Of a DNA stretch of 64,000 bases, positions 1-11,921 are shown in pieces; the first letter of the stretch is position 1, and every line of letters begins with the position of its first letter. The notes below the pieces were generated by a model that saw only the letters and a program-made list of their open reading frames with translations, did no database searches and was not told the origin of the DNA. The position numbers and the translations under genes are program-made. The DNA is taken from NCBI RefSeq assembly GCF_900090275.1, contig NZ_LT607755.1, forward strand, positions 3,100,001 through 3,164,000, written 5' to 3'. Source of the DNA: Micromonospora zamorensis (GTDB lineage: Bacteria; Actinomycetota; Actinomycetes; Mycobacteriales; Micromonosporaceae).

Positions 1-335
1 CCGGGGACGTCGGTCCAGTCCACTGTGGCGGTCAGCTCGGCCCCGTGGGTGACGTCCGGGTCGTCGCCGGCGTCCTTGACCACCACCGCTTCGGCGCGCA
101 CCGGAGGGGTGCCGGTCACCTCGCAGCGCTCGACCGGGAAGCGCACCCGCCGCCCGGCGGGCAGGCCGATCTCCACGTCCGGCTGGATCTCCCCGGTGAC
201 CAGCGCGGTGACCGCGGCCTTGGCCGCCGCCGTCGCGCAGGCGCCGGTGGTCCAGCCGGTACGCAACGCTGTGGGCCGTACCTTCGCGGTCCGTGGCAGG
301 TCCGGCTCACGCAGCGGCGGCCCGGCGTACGTCAT
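1..335 (-). CDS. cbiD: CbiD, cobalt-precorrin-5B C1-methyltransferase (N-terminal part only)
   Basis: About 111 N-terminal residues are visible and the rest runs off the left edge. The early segment reads GWTTGACATAAAKAA, the signature of the CbiD family, which methylates C1 during corrin-ring contraction. The ATG at 335 overlaps the cobM stop in an ATGA arrangement, so it is translationally coupled as the most distal visible gene of the cobalamin operon. CbiD belongs to the anaerobic-type branch of the pathway, although the operon also carries CobN. The family call is firm. The full length cannot be judged. Confidence 0.9.
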   Translation of the reverse strand, partial: MTYAGPPLREPDLPRTAKVRPTALRTGWTTGACATAAAKAAVTALVTGEIQPDVEIGLPAGRRVRFPVERCEVTGTPPVRAEAVVVKDAGDDPDVTHGAELTATVDWTDVP

Positions 336-1177
336 GGTGTGTGCCCCGGTGTGGCTGTCCCCCCGGTGCGGTCGCCGGCCTGGCGGCGCAGCTCGGCACG
401 GGCGGCCGGCTCCGCCTTGCGGAAGGTGTGGAAGTGCCCGGGGTGGTACAGGTGCGAACGGGTGCCCTCGGCGGCGAGGGCCGGCCCGACGAGGAACAGG
501 GTGTGCTTCCACAGCTTGTGCTGCTTGACCGTCGCCTCCAGCGTGCCGACCGTGCAGCGCACCACCAGCTCGTCGGGCCAGGTCGCCTGGTACGCGACCA
601 CTGCCGGGGTGTCCTCCGGGTAGCCGCCGGCCAGCAGCTCGGCCTGCACCTGCCCGGAACGGGCGGCGGAGAGGAACAGCGCCATCGTGGTGCCGTGCCG
701 GGCGAAGTCCCGCACCCGCTCGCCGGGCGGCATCGGGGTCTTGCCACCCTCCAGGCGGGTGAGGATCACCGACTGGGCCACCTCGGGCACTGTCAGCTCC
801 CGCCCGACGATCGCCGCGACGGCGGTGAACGAGGAGACCCCGGGCACGATCTCCACGGCGAGGCCGAGCGCCGAGCACAGCTCCAGTTGCTCCTGCACCG
901 CGCCCCACAGCGCCGGATCGCCGGAGTGGATCCGCGCTACGGTCAGCCCCTGCTCGGCGGCACGCTGGTAGAGCGGCAGCACGCCCTCGATGGGCAGCTG
1001 CGACGAGTCGATCACCTGCGCGCCGGGGCGGGCGTGGTCGAGCACGTCGGCGTGCACCAGGCTGGCCGCCCAGATCACGATGTCCGCCTCGGCGATCACC
1101 CGGGCGGCCCGCACTGTCAGCAGGTCGGCCGCCCCCGGCCCGGCTCCGACGAACCACACCTTGCCGTCGCTGGTCAC
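332..1177 (-). CDS. cobM: CobM/CbiF, precorrin-4 C11-methyltransferase
   Basis: This 281-aa protein is a class III SAM-dependent tetrapyrrole methylase. The N-terminal VGAGPGAADLLTVRA is the glycine-rich SAM loop, and residues around 83-92 carry the conserved HSGDPALWGA segment. PGVSSF and the late VGPAL segment are also typical. It methylates C11 of precorrin-4 (or the cobalt form). The start is GTG, overlapping the cobI stop as GTGA, so it is coupled to cobI. The C-terminal 40 residues are a basic, low-complexity extension beyond the usual 250-aa enzyme. Confidence 0.95.
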   Translation of the reverse strand: MTSDGKVWFVGAGPGAADLLTVRAARVIAEADIVIWAASLVHADVLDHARPGAQVIDSSQLPIEGVLPLYQRAAEQGLTVARIHSGDPALWGAVQEQLELCSALGLAVEIVPGVSSFTAVAAIVGRELTVPEVAQSVILTRLEGGKTPMPPGERVRDFARHGTTMALFLSAARSGQVQAELLAGGYPEDTPAVVAYQATWPDELVVRCTVGTLEATVKQHKLWKHTLFLVGPALAAEGTRSHLYHPGHFHTFRKAEPAARAELRRQAGDRTGGTATPGHTP

Positions 1178-1953
1178 AGCTTTCCTCCTCGGTGGTCGCG
1201 GCGGGCCGGCACCAGCAGCGTCGACAGGTACGGCAGGTCGTGCTCGGCGTCGTCGACCGGGCCGATCCGTTCACCGGGCAAACCCAGGCTGCGCCCGAGC
1301 ACCGCGTCGGAGAGCCGGCCCTGTCGACGCAGCTCGGCGAGCAGTTCGGGGTGCCGCCGCCAGCCCTTGTAGGCGACCACGGTGCCCGGCCCGGCGAGGG
1401 CGTCGGCGAACAACGCCAGACCCGCGGTGGCGGGCAGCAGGGTCAGCGGTTCGCGTCCCTCACAGAGCGGGGTGCCGCTGCGCGCCGCGAGCTCCTGCAT
1501 GGCGGTGACGCCCGGAACGGTGGTCACCCGCAGGCCCGGGCGCAGCGCGCGGACGCTCTGGGCCAGGTAACCGAAGGTGGAGTAGACGTTGGGGTCGCCG
1601 ATGGTGGCGAAGGCGAGGGACCGTGCGCCCGCGTCGATCGCCTCGACCACCACCCGGGCGGCGTCGTCCCAGGCGGCTGCCCGGCGCGCGGTGACCCCAC
1701 CCCGGTCGTCCAGCGCGAAGGGCAGCCGGCGCAGCCGGTCCACCGCGACGTGGGGCCGCACTGTCGCCTCGGCCCGCCCGGCATCCGCACCCGCCGGCGT
1801 CGCGGCGGCAGTCACCGTGGGTTCGACCCGGTCCGCCATCACGGGTACGAAGACGACGTCGGCCTCGCGCAGCACCCGCACCGCCTTGACGGTGAGCAGT
1901 TCCGGGTCGCCGGGGCCGACACCGACCCCGGTCAGCGTGGCGTCGGCGCTCAT
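1174..1953 (-). CDS. cobI: CobI/CbiL, precorrin-2 C20-methyltransferase
   Basis: This is a 259-aa cytoplasmic tetrapyrrole methylase. The N-terminus reads LTGVGVGPGDPELLTVKA, typical of C20 methylases, followed by IGDPNVYSTFGY and VPGVTAMQELAA around the substrate and SAM sites. It transfers a methyl group to C20 of precorrin-2 or cobalt-factor II. The ATG at 1953 overlaps the cobB stop by ATGA. It precedes cobM in the same operon, so two consecutive methylation-type enzymes are co-translated. Confidence 0.93.
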   Translation of the reverse strand: MSADATLTGVGVGPGDPELLTVKAVRVLREADVVFVPVMADRVEPTVTAAATPAGADAGRAEATVRPHVAVDRLRRLPFALDDRGGVTARRAAAWDDAARVVVEAIDAGARSLAFATIGDPNVYSTFGYLAQSVRALRPGLRVTTVPGVTAMQELAARSGTPLCEGREPLTLLPATAGLALFADALAGPGTVVAYKGWRRHPELLAELRRQGRLSDAVLGRSLGLPGERIGPVDDAEHDLPYLSTLLVPARRDHRGGKL

Positions 1954-3311
1954 CGGCACGCCTCGACGAGCCGGCGGGCCGCCTCCGGGTGACCGGCCCA
2001 GTGGGTGTGCAGGTAGGAGGCGTGCACCCGACCGCTCACGAAGCCGTGCTCCGCGTCGTTCCAACGCCACGCCGGTCGGTCGCCGTGCCCCGGGTCGGTG
2101 GTGGTGCGGTGGAACTCGTGGCCGCGTACCGGCTCGCCGGCACGGGCCACCGGGGAGTCGGTGACCGCCACGGCCTCGCGGTAGCCGAGGGTGAGCCAGC
2201 CGGTCATCCGGGCGGTGAGGTCCAGCCGCCCGCACATCGGTACGTCGTCCAGGGACCGCCCGAGGTAGAGCAGCCCGGCGCACTCGGCCACGATCGGCCC
2301 GTCGAAGTCGGCCAGCTCGGCGCGCAGCGTGGTGTTGCCGGCCAGCGCCTGGGCGTACGCCTCGGGGAAGCCACCGCCGATGACCACCGCGCGGGTGCCG
2401 GCGGGCAGTGCCGGGTCGCGCAGCGGGTCGACGGTGAGCACGTCCGCGCCGGCGGCGGTGAGCAGTTCGGCGGTCTCCGCGTACGAGAAGGTGAAGGCCG
2501 GACCACCGGCGAGCGCGACCACTGGCCGCTCGGCGCCGGCCGGCCCGCCGACGGCGGTGACCGGGTCCCACGCGGGGGTGGTCAGCGGTGCGGCGGTGCG
2601 GGCCAGGTCGAGCACGGCGTCGAGGTCCACTGTGGCTTCGACCAGCTCGGCGAGCGCGGTGACGATCGCCAGGGACTCGGGGGCCCGCTCGGCGACCGGG
2701 ACCAGCCCGAGGTGCCGGGCCGGCGCGGCCACCTCGGCGGCGCGGGTGACGGCTCCGAGCACCGGTACGCCGACCTCGGCGAGGGCGTCGCGCAGCAGGG
2801 TTTCGTGCCGTGGCGAGCCGACGCGGTTGAGGATCACCCCGCCGATGCGCACGGCCGGGTCGAAGGCGGCCATGCCGAGGGTGAGCGCGGCGGCCGAGCG
2901 GCCCTGGGCCGTGGTGTCCAGCACCAGCAGCACGGGCGCCTCGATCAGCCGGGCGACGTGTGCGGTGGAGGCGTAGTCGCGGCGGCCGACGGCGCCGTCG
3001 TGCAAGCCCATGACGCCCTCCACCACGGCGATGTCGGCGGGTGTGGGGACGCTCGCGCCGTGGCGCAGCAGACCGGCGATCCGCTCGACGCCGACCAGGA
3101 ACGGGTCGAGGTTGCGCCCGGGCCGGCCGGCGGCGAGGGCGTGGTAGCCGGGGTCGATGTAGTCGGGGCCGACCTTGTGCGGGCTGACCGTCAGGCCGCG
3201 ACGGCGCAGTGCGGCGAGCAGCCCGGTGGCGATGGTCGTCTTGCCGTGGCCGCTGGCCGGTGCGGCGACGACGACCCGAGGCAGCGGCCACGGGTCGGTG
3301 GTCGTGGTCAC
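1950..3311 (-). CDS. cobB: CobB/CbiA, cobyrinate a,c-diamide synthase
   Basis: This 453-aa glutamine-dependent amidase converts the a and c carboxylates of the corrin ring to amides using ATP. The N-terminus carries a P-loop-like APASGHGKTTIATGL, then KVGPDYIDPGYH and VVEGVMGLHDG, all typical of the dethiobiotin-synthetase-like half. The C-terminal half is a class I glutamine amidotransferase with the nucleophile region PIVAECAGLLYLG. I chose the GTG at 3311, which overlaps the cobO stop as GTGA; reading further upstream only runs through cobO in another frame. Confidence 0.95.
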   Translation of the reverse strand: MTTTTDPWPLPRVVVAAPASGHGKTTIATGLLAALRRRGLTVSPHKVGPDYIDPGYHALAAGRPGRNLDPFLVGVERIAGLLRHGASVPTPADIAVVEGVMGLHDGAVGRRDYASTAHVARLIEAPVLLVLDTTAQGRSAAALTLGMAAFDPAVRIGGVILNRVGSPRHETLLRDALAEVGVPVLGAVTRAAEVAAPARHLGLVPVAERAPESLAIVTALAELVEATVDLDAVLDLARTAAPLTTPAWDPVTAVGGPAGAERPVVALAGGPAFTFSYAETAELLTAAGADVLTVDPLRDPALPAGTRAVVIGGGFPEAYAQALAGNTTLRAELADFDGPIVAECAGLLYLGRSLDDVPMCGRLDLTARMTGWLTLGYREAVAVTDSPVARAGEPVRGHEFHRTTTDPGHGDRPAWRWNDAEHGFVSGRVHASYLHTHWAGHPEAARRLVEACR

Positions 3312-3919
3312 CACTCGATGCCCTTCTGGCCCTTCTGGCCGGCGTCCATCGGGTGCTTGACCTTGGTCAGCTCGGCCACCAGGTCGGCGGCGGCGACCAG
3401 GCGCGGGTCGGCGTCCCGTCCGGTGATGACGACGTGCTGGAAGCCGGGCCGGTCGGCCAGTGTGGCGACCACCTCGTCGACGTCCACCCAGCCCCACTTC
3501 ATCGGGTAGGTGAACTCGTCCAGCACGTACAGCCCGTAACGCTCGGCGGCCAGGTCGCGCTGGATCTGCCGCCAGCCCTCCAGGGCGTCGGCGGCGTGGT
3601 CGGCGTCGCCGCCGCGCTGGATCCAGGACCAGCCCTCACCCATCTTGTGCCAAGCGACCGGCGCGCCCTGGCCGGTGCGCTCGTGCACCTCGCCGAGCGC
3701 CCGGAAGGCGTTCTCCTCCCCCACCCGCCACTTGGCGCTCTTGACGAACTGGAACACCCCGATCGGCAGACCGGCCGTCCAGGCTCGCAACGCCAGCCCG
3801 AAGGCGGCTGTCGACTTTCCCTTCATCTGTCCGGTGTGGACGATCAGCAGCGGTCGGTGCCGTCGCTGCCGGGTCGTCAACCCGTCGGCGGGCACCACGC
3901 TCGGCTGTCCCTGCGGCAT
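3308..3919 (-). CDS. cobO: CobO, cob(I)yrinic acid a,c-diamide adenosyltransferase
   Basis: This 203-aa ATP:corrinoid adenosyltransferase of the BtuR/CobO family transfers the 5'-deoxyadenosyl group to cobalt. The P-loop HTGQMKGKSTAAFG lies near residues 28-41, and YVLDEFTYPMKWGWVD is the conserved Walker B-like region. I chose the ATG at 3919 because it has a GGGGAG ribosome-binding site about 7 nt upstream and gives the common actinobacterial N-terminus MPQGQPS. A GTG at 3979 overlapping the chelatase stop would add 20 residues and cannot be excluded. Confidence 0.93.
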   Translation of the reverse strand: MPQGQPSVVPADGLTTRQRRHRPLLIVHTGQMKGKSTAAFGLALRAWTAGLPIGVFQFVKSAKWRVGEENAFRALGEVHERTGQGAPVAWHKMGEGWSWIQRGGDADHAADALEGWRQIQRDLAAERYGLYVLDEFTYPMKWGWVDVDEVVATLADRPGFQHVVITGRDADPRLVAAADLVAELTKVKHPMDAGQKGQKGIEW

Positions 3920-3975
3920 CAGCACTCTCCCCTTCGGGCGATCCTGCGGTTGCGGTCGGTCATCGGTGCCCGGCG

Positions 3976-6153
3976 TCACGCCGCGACGGGAAGCGCGCTG
4001 CCGCGGGTGTCGGGGTGGGTGAGGGCGGCCAGCGGGTGGTGGGGGGCACCCAACTGGGTGGCCAGTCGACGCGCCAGGTTGAGGCGTACCGGGCCGGTCT
4101 CGCAGTCGACGACGACGCAGGGCGCACCGGTCGCCGCGAGCACCGCCGCTGCTGCCGCGGCGCGGTCCAGCGGGCGGTTGCCCGCCGTGGCCCGGCCGTC
4201 GGTGACGACGAGGACGAGCGGACGCCTGGACGGGTCGCGCAGGCGCTCCACCCGCAGCAGGTCGGCGGCCGCGAGCAGCCCCTCGGCCAGCGGCGTCCGC
4301 CCACCGGTGGGCAACTCGGCCAGCCGGGTCGAGGCGGCCAGCACCGACGAGGTGGCCGGCAGCAACGTCTGCGCCTCGGCGCCCCGGAAGGCGATCACCG
4401 CGACCTTGTCCCGCCGCTGGTAGGCGTCGGTGAGCAGGGCGAGCACCGCGTCCTTCACGGTGGTCATCCGCTGCCGGGCACCCATCGAGCCGCTGGCGTC
4501 CACGACGAACAGCACCAGGTTGCCCTCCCGTCCCTCCCGGACCGCCTCCCGCACGTCGTTCGGGCGCAACCGCAGCGGGCCGCCCAGCCGTCCCCGGGAT
4601 GCCTGGTGCGGCGCGGCGGCGCGGACCGTCGCCGGCAGGTGCAGCGCCCCGACCCGGCCGGTCGGGACCCGGGCCCCGGTGGTGCGCCCCCGCCCGGTGC
4701 GGGCCCGCGAACGTCGGCCCGGCACGCCGTCACCGACACCGGGCGCGGTGAGCACCCGTGCCTTCAGCCCACCCCGGGGTACGGCCACCGACTGCCCGTC
4801 CACGCCGCCCCGGGTCGGATCGTCGTCACCGGCCGCCGACTCCCGGCCGCCGCGCGGGCGCGCGTTCTCGCCGTCACCGCCCCGGTCGTCCGCTGAGCGC
4901 TGCGGCCAGCCGTCGGCGCCGTCCGGGCCAGCGCCGTCACGTGCCGGCGAGTGCCCGGCCGACTCGGGTCCGCCCTGGTCGGCGCCATCGCCACTGCCGT
5001 CACCGCCCTGCGGGCCGCCTCCGTTCGGGCCACCGCCCCCGTTAGGGCCGCCACCACCAGCCGGGCCGCCGCCTGATGGGCCGCCACCACCCGGGCCGTC
5101 GTCGTCCGGGCCCGGGTCGTCCGGGTCGTCGGGGTGGGCGTCCTGGGCACGCTGCAACGCCTCGTCCAGGCGCTTCTCGTCCAGCCCGGGGGTGTCGAAC
5201 GGGTCGCGCCGGCGGCGGTGCGGCAGGGCCAGTCGGGCGGCCACCCGGACGTCGTCGATGCTCACCCGGTCCCGGCCGTGCCAGGCGGCGTGGGCCAGGG
5301 CGGTACGGGCGGTGACGATGTCGGCGCGCATCCCGTCCACGTCGAACGCCGCGCACACCTCGGCGATCTGCCGCAGCGCGGCGTCCGGAAGTCGTACCCC
5401 GGGAAGCCGGCGTCGGGCGTCGGCCACCTGGCCGGCGATCTCCGCGTCGGCGTCGGCCCACCGGGCGGCGAAACCGGCCGGGTCGGCGTCGGCGGCGAGC
5501 CGGCGGCGGACCACCTCGACCCGGACCTCCGGGTCCCGGCTGGCGCCCACCTCGACGGTGAGCCCGAACCGGTCGAGCAGCTGCGGACGCAGCTCCCCCT
5601 CCTCCGGGTTCATCGTGCCGACCAGCAGGAACCGGGCCGCGTGGCTGACCGAGACGCCTTCGCGCTCGACGTGACTGCGGCCCATCGCCGCCGCGTCCAG
5701 CAGCAGGTCCACGAGGTGGTCGTGCAACAGGTTGACCTCGTCGACGTAGAGCACCCCCCGGTGGGCGGCGGCGAGCAGACCCGGCTCGAAGGCGCGTACG
5801 CCCTCGCCGAGGGCCTTCTCCAGGTCCAGCGAGCCGACCACCCGGTCCTCGGCGGCGCCGACCGGCAGCTCCACCAGCCGGGCCGGACGCGTCTCGGCGT
5901 CGGCACCGGCCGGATGCGGCCCGTCCGGGCAGGCCGGGTCCGGCTCGGCCGGGTCACAACCGAAGCGGCAGCCGGCGACCCGGCGGACCGGCGGCAGCAG
6001 CGCGGCGAGTGCCCGAACGGCTGTGGACTTGGCGGTCCCCTTCTCCCCCCGGACCAGCACACCGCCGATCGCCGGGGACACCGCGTTGAGCAGCAGCGCC
6101 AGCCGCATGTCGGCCATGCCAAGCACAGCACTGAACGGATAATTGACGATCAC
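3976..6153 (-). CDS. Fused ChlI/ChlD-type magnesium/cobalt chelatase ATPase subunit
   Basis: This 725-aa protein is probably the ATP-driven motor partner of CobN for cobalt insertion. Residues 1-330 form an AAA+ domain with Walker [10 protein letters not shown] near residue 36, Walker [11 protein letters not shown] and [19 protein letters not shown]. About 130 residues of Asp/Gly/Pro linker follow (roughly 338-470, with [12 protein letters not shown] repeats). The C-terminal VWA domain has the MIDAS motif DASGSMG near residue 551. Aerobic proteobacteria use CobS/CobT instead; the ChlID fusion next to CobN is common in actinobacteria. The GTG at 6153 has an AAGGAAGG site upstream. Confidence 0.9.
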   Translation of the reverse strand: MIVNYPFSAVLGMADMRLALLLNAVSPAIGGVLVRGEKGTAKSTAVRALAALLPPVRRVAGCRFGCDPAEPDPACPDGPHPAGADAETRPARLVELPVGAAEDRVVGSLDLEKALGEGVRAFEPGLLAAAHRGVLYVDEVNLLHDHLVDLLLDAAAMGRSHVEREGVSVSHAARFLLVGTMNPEEGELRPQLLDRFGLTVEVGASRDPEVRVEVVRRRLAADADPAGFAARWADADAEIAGQVADARRRLPGVRLPDAALRQIAEVCAAFDVDGMRADIVTARTALAHAAWHGRDRVSIDDVRVAARLALPHRRRRDPFDTPGLDEKRLDEALQRAQDAHPDDPDDPGPDDDGPGGGGPSGGGPAGGGGPNGGGGPNGGGPQGGDGSGDGADQGGPESAGHSPARDGAGPDGADGWPQRSADDRGGDGENARPRGGRESAAGDDDPTRGGVDGQSVAVPRGGLKARVLTAPGVGDGVPGRRSRARTGRGRTTGARVPTGRVGALHLPATVRAAAPHQASRGRLGGPLRLRPNDVREAVREGREGNLVLFVVDASGSMGARQRMTTVKDAVLALLTDAYQRRDKVAVIAFRGAEAQTLLPATSSVLAASTRLAELPTGGRTPLAEGLLAAADLLRVERLRDPSRRPLVLVVTDGRATAGNRPLDRAAAAAAVLAATGAPCVVVDCETGPVRLNLARRLATQLGAPHHPLAALTHPDTRGSALPVAA

Positions 6154-6209
6154 TGTGCCTTCCTTCGATCGCGACTGCGGGGCTCGCAAAACCGGCTCAC
6201 TCCTCGCGC

Positions 6210-9878
<3,669 letters not shown>

Positions 9879-10016
9879 GGCAGGCTCCGGAGAGTGACGC
9901 CCTGGCCGCTACGGAGGCGACCTGGACGAAGCGGGTGGGTGCGGCGTCAGCCGGCACGACGGCGCGGCCGGCTTGCCGACGCGGGCGTCGGGGCCGGTCA
10001 GCGCCGGGCGCTCAGC

Positions 10017-10166
10017 TCAGCGGGCCCGGTGGCCGACGCGGGCGACCTGGAGCACGCCGACGAGGCCGGCCCGGAGCATGCTGGTCCGGCCGGTCGTGGG
10101 TGCGGTGTGGCGCCCGCGATGCGGGTCATGACGATGGTCGTCGATGAATGAGACGCCGTGCGTCAT
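10017..10166 (-). CDS. Short His-rich frame between the riboswitch and cobN
   Basis: This is a 49-codon frame starting with ATG at 10166, preceded by a very good ribosome-binding site (GAGGAGGA, about 6 nt upstream). It begins MTHGVSFIDDHRHDPHRGRH and holds seven histidines, six of them in the first 20 residues. The C-terminal part has a short hydrophobic stretch (GLVGVLQVA). I do not recognise a family. It lies between the B12 riboswitch and cobN, so it could be a metal-binding small protein or a leader whose translation is sequestered by the riboswitch. The sequence shows only the frame and the ribosome-binding site. Confidence 0.45.
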   Translation of the reverse strand: MTHGVSFIDDHRHDPHRGRHTAPTTGRTSMLRAGLVGVLQVARVGHRAR

Positions 10167-10206
10167 CGGGTCCTCCTCGGGTGTCCACGCCCTGGGGTAC
10201 GTCCCG

Positions 10207-10360
10207 ACGGCCGAAGTATCCTGGCTTCCGGATCAACGCTCTCCCCCGGCCTTCCAACCGCAGACACACGGCCGTGACTCACGAGGGGGGATCGCTCCCC
10301 GGTGACAGTGGCGGGACCGCGTCGGAATCGCACCGACTTCCTTCACTGCCGTCAGGCCGC
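10207..10360 (-). promoter_or_regulatory. Cobalamin (B12) riboswitch
   Basis: On the minus strand this leader shows the core GGAAGTCGGTGCGATTCCGA, then GCGGTCCCGCCACTG. The GCCACTG B12 box lies at 10306-10312. It closes with GGAAGCCAGGATACTTCGGCCG, whose GGCCG can pair with CGGCC at the 5' end to form P1. These are the conserved elements of the AdoCbl-binding aptamer. It sits upstream of the short His-rich frame and cobN and should switch the whole operon off when B12 is plentiful. I see no U-tract terminator; with the ribosome-binding site about 40 nt beyond P1, translational control is likely. Confidence 0.9.
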
Positions 10361-10362
10361 GA

Positions 10363-10392
10363 ATGCTGCCACACCGCCGCGCCGCCGGTCAA
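10363..10392 (-). promoter_or_regulatory. Possible promoter of the cobalamin operon
   Basis: On the minus strand TTGACC (10387-10392) is followed 18 nt later by CAGCAT (10363-10368). This places transcription initiation near the 5' end of the riboswitch. The -10 match is weak, so the assignment rests mainly on position. Confidence 0.4.
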
Positions 10393-10493
10393 CGCCGACC
10401 CCGGCGCTGTCAAGCGGGTGCCATTCATCGGTTTCCACCGATTGGTGCGACCTCGAACCCGCACGCCGTAATGCCCCGGGTCAATGCGCGACG

Positions 10494-10566
10494 CCCTTTG
10501 CTCTGCTTACCTATCTGCACCAGACACGGAGCGTCACTGGTGCCTATAGGTAAGCAGAGCAAAGGG
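10494..10566. repeat. Long inverted repeat, stem core CCCTTTGCTCTGC
   Basis: The left arm CCCTTTGCTCTGCTTACCTA (continuing to 10523) and the right arm ending at 10566 pair perfectly for 21 bp. Two mismatches and then 7 more pairs (GCACCAG) follow. The loop is short. The same core occurs in the hairpin at 53238-53308. It sits between the divergent cobalamin leader and the small genes at 10.7 kb. The rest of the 10361-10694 gap holds only the possible cobalamin promoter and a TAGGAT -10-like box at 10631. Confidence 0.85.
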
Positions 10567-10694
10567 AGATAACACCTACCCTGGCCTGCGCCGATCGTCC
10601 GAGGGCGCGGTGGCATGCGGCACCCTCACCTAGGATCGGCGACCACCGGAGCAGCGTCCGCCATCAATCCCGGGAGTCGATCACCATCGTCGCC

Positions 10695-10862
10695 ATGCGA
10701 TTCCACCACCTCGCCGGCCGTGTCCGGTTCTGCCCGGGCGATCCGGACCCGGAGGCGGTCCAGGCCGGCGTCGCCGTCGTGGCCGACGAGTGCGGCAGTG
10801 TGATGATCGACGCCGAGCCGATGACGCTTGAGCAGGCCCGCTCAGCCGTCGAGGCCGCCTGA
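10695..10862 (+). CDS. Small hypothetical protein (55 aa)
   Basis: This is a 55-residue frame beginning MRFHHLAGRVRFCPG and ending in an acidic helix-like stretch (MTLEQARSAVEAA). Codon use matches real genes here, with strong G/C at third positions. It has no signal peptide or membrane segment. The ribosome-binding site is weak. A TAGGAT box about 60 nt upstream may be its promoter. I do not recognise a family. It is convergent with the 111-aa gene that follows on the other strand. Confidence 0.5.
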   Translation: MRFHHLAGRVRFCPGDPDPEAVQAGVAVVADECGSVMIDAEPMTLEQARSAVEAA

Positions 10863-10873
10863 ACAGACGAGCC

Positions 10874-11209
10874 TCAGCGGGTGTGCCGTTCCGGGTGGGC
10901 CCGGCTCCAGGTGCGCATCCGTTCCGGGTATCCGGTGCGCGCCGCCTCGTACAGCGGCACCGCGTGCTTGCGGGCGATGGACCCCGCGGCCCGTGGCGTG
11001 CCGGTACGACGACGGATCCACTCGCCGTCGTGGGCGATCGCCACCACTGTGGTGTCCGTCGCGGTGGTCTCCGGCTCCAGGTAGAACTCCACCCCCCGCC
11101 GGCTGGCGACGAACTCCTCCAGCGCCGCGAGATCCTCGCGGGTCGCCTCCCGGTCCAGCTTCGTCGGGGTCGCCTCGGCACCCCGCGACCGGCGGTTGAA
11201 CCAGCTCAT
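10874..11209 (-). CDS. Conserved hypothetical protein (111 aa)
   Basis: The protein begins MSWFNRRSRGAE and has a predicted alpha/beta make-up with no signal peptide. The middle (FVASRRGVEFYLEPET, VVAIAHDGEWIRRR) alternates beta strands, and the C-terminus is basic (YPERMRTWSRAHPERHTR). I chose the ATG at 11209 because GAGGAGAGGGG lies just upstream. It is transcribed divergently from the ECF sigma gene. I cannot assign a function; the charged, soluble character suggests a small cytoplasmic protein. Confidence 0.65.
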   Translation of the reverse strand: MSWFNRRSRGAEATPTKLDREATREDLAALEEFVASRRGVEFYLEPETTATDTTVVAIAHDGEWIRRRTGTPRAAGSIARKHAVPLYEAARTGYPERMRTWSRAHPERHTR

Positions 11210-11311
11210 GACCAGCCCCTCTCCTCGACGCCCCTCCAGTGCAGCACCGAATCCTGGCAATACGCTGCACGCCGGATGGGAGACAGCTGACCCGCGTCAA
11301 AAGAGACGGGT

Positions 11312-11341
11312 GGAACCACCGGGGCGTACGCGGTGTCATGA
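11312..11341 (+). promoter_or_regulatory. ECF-type promoter of the sigma-factor gene
   Basis: GGAACC (11312-11317), then 15 nt, then GTGTCATGA. The identical arrangement stands upstream of the lipoprotein at 12.7 kb. GGAAC-type -35 elements are characteristic of ECF sigma promoters, so this is probably an autoregulatory promoter. It puts the transcript start near 11345, downstream of the alternative GTG start at 11310. Confidence 0.7.
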
Positions 11342-11366
11342 GTGTGATCCGAACGGAGGCCTCCCC

Positions 11367-11921
11367 CTGGACGACGACGCTCTCGTCACCCGCGCTCGGG
11401 CCGGCGACCTGGAGGCGTACGACCTCCTGGTCGCCCGGCACACCGCGTCCGCACACCGGACGGCGGTGCTGCTCGGCGCGGGATCGGACTCCGAGGACGT
11501 CATCCAGGAGGCGTTCGTGAAGGCGTACCGCAAGCTGTCCCGTTACCGGGGCGAGTCGTCCTTCCGATCGTGGCTGCTCGCGATCGTCGCCAACGAGACC
11601 CGCAACCTGCACCGGTCACGTGGCCGGCGGGACGGGCTCGTCCTGCGGGCCGCGGCGGCGGACCCGACGGCCGAGATTGCCGAGGACGGGGCGGTCGACG
11701 CCGTCCTCGCCGGGGAGCGCCACGCCTCGCTGGTGCAGGCCCTGCGTCAGCTCCCGGTACGCGACCGCGAGGTGATCGTCTGCCGGTTCTTCCTCGACCT
11801 CAGCGAGGAGGAGACGGTGGCGGCACTGGGCTGGCCCCGGGGCACGGTGAAATCGCGCACGTCCCGGGCCCTGGCGAAGCTTCGCGGCCTGCTCGACCGG
11901 GAGGAGGTCCGGCATGGGTGA
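11367..11921 (+). CDS. ECF-type RNA polymerase sigma factor
   Basis: This is a sigma-70 family protein of the ECF type, about 184 aa. Region 2 covers AYDLLVARHTASAHRTA and EDVIQEAFVKAYRKLSRYRG with SFRSWLLAIVANETRN. Region 4 is the C-terminal LRQLPVRDREVIVCRFFLDL and LGWPRGTVKSRTSRALAKLR helix-turn-helix. No ATG, GTG or TTG suits the frame. A CTG at 11367 lies 7 nt after GGAGG (11355-11359), and the likely transcript start is just upstream of that site. A GTG at 11310 would place the start inside the promoter. The stop overlaps the start of the anti-sigma-like gene. Confidence 0.85.
   Translation: MDDDALVTRARAGDLEAYDLLVARHTASAHRTAVLLGAGSDSEDVIQEAFVKAYRKLSRYRGESSFRSWLLAIVANETRNLHRSRGRRDGLVLRAAAADPTAEIAEDGAVDAVLAGERHASLVQALRQLPVRDREVIVCRFFLDLSEEETVAALGWPRGTVKSRTSRALAKLRGLLDREEVRHG

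Noticed and set aside
3920..3979. Upstream GTG start for CobO overlapping the chelatase stop
   Set aside because: The ATG at 3919 has a better ribosome-binding site and the usual family N-terminus. The overlap start was kept only as an alternative.
11310..11366. GTG start at 11310 for the sigma factor
   Set aside because: It would fall on the -35 box of the promoter that is repeated exactly before the lipoprotein gene, so it cannot be in the transcript.
11338..11372. Frameshift that would join ATG at 11338 to the sigma frame
   Set aside because: A one-base shift would give an ATG start, but that ATG overlaps the -10 element. The CTG with a proper ribosome-binding site explains the start without an error.
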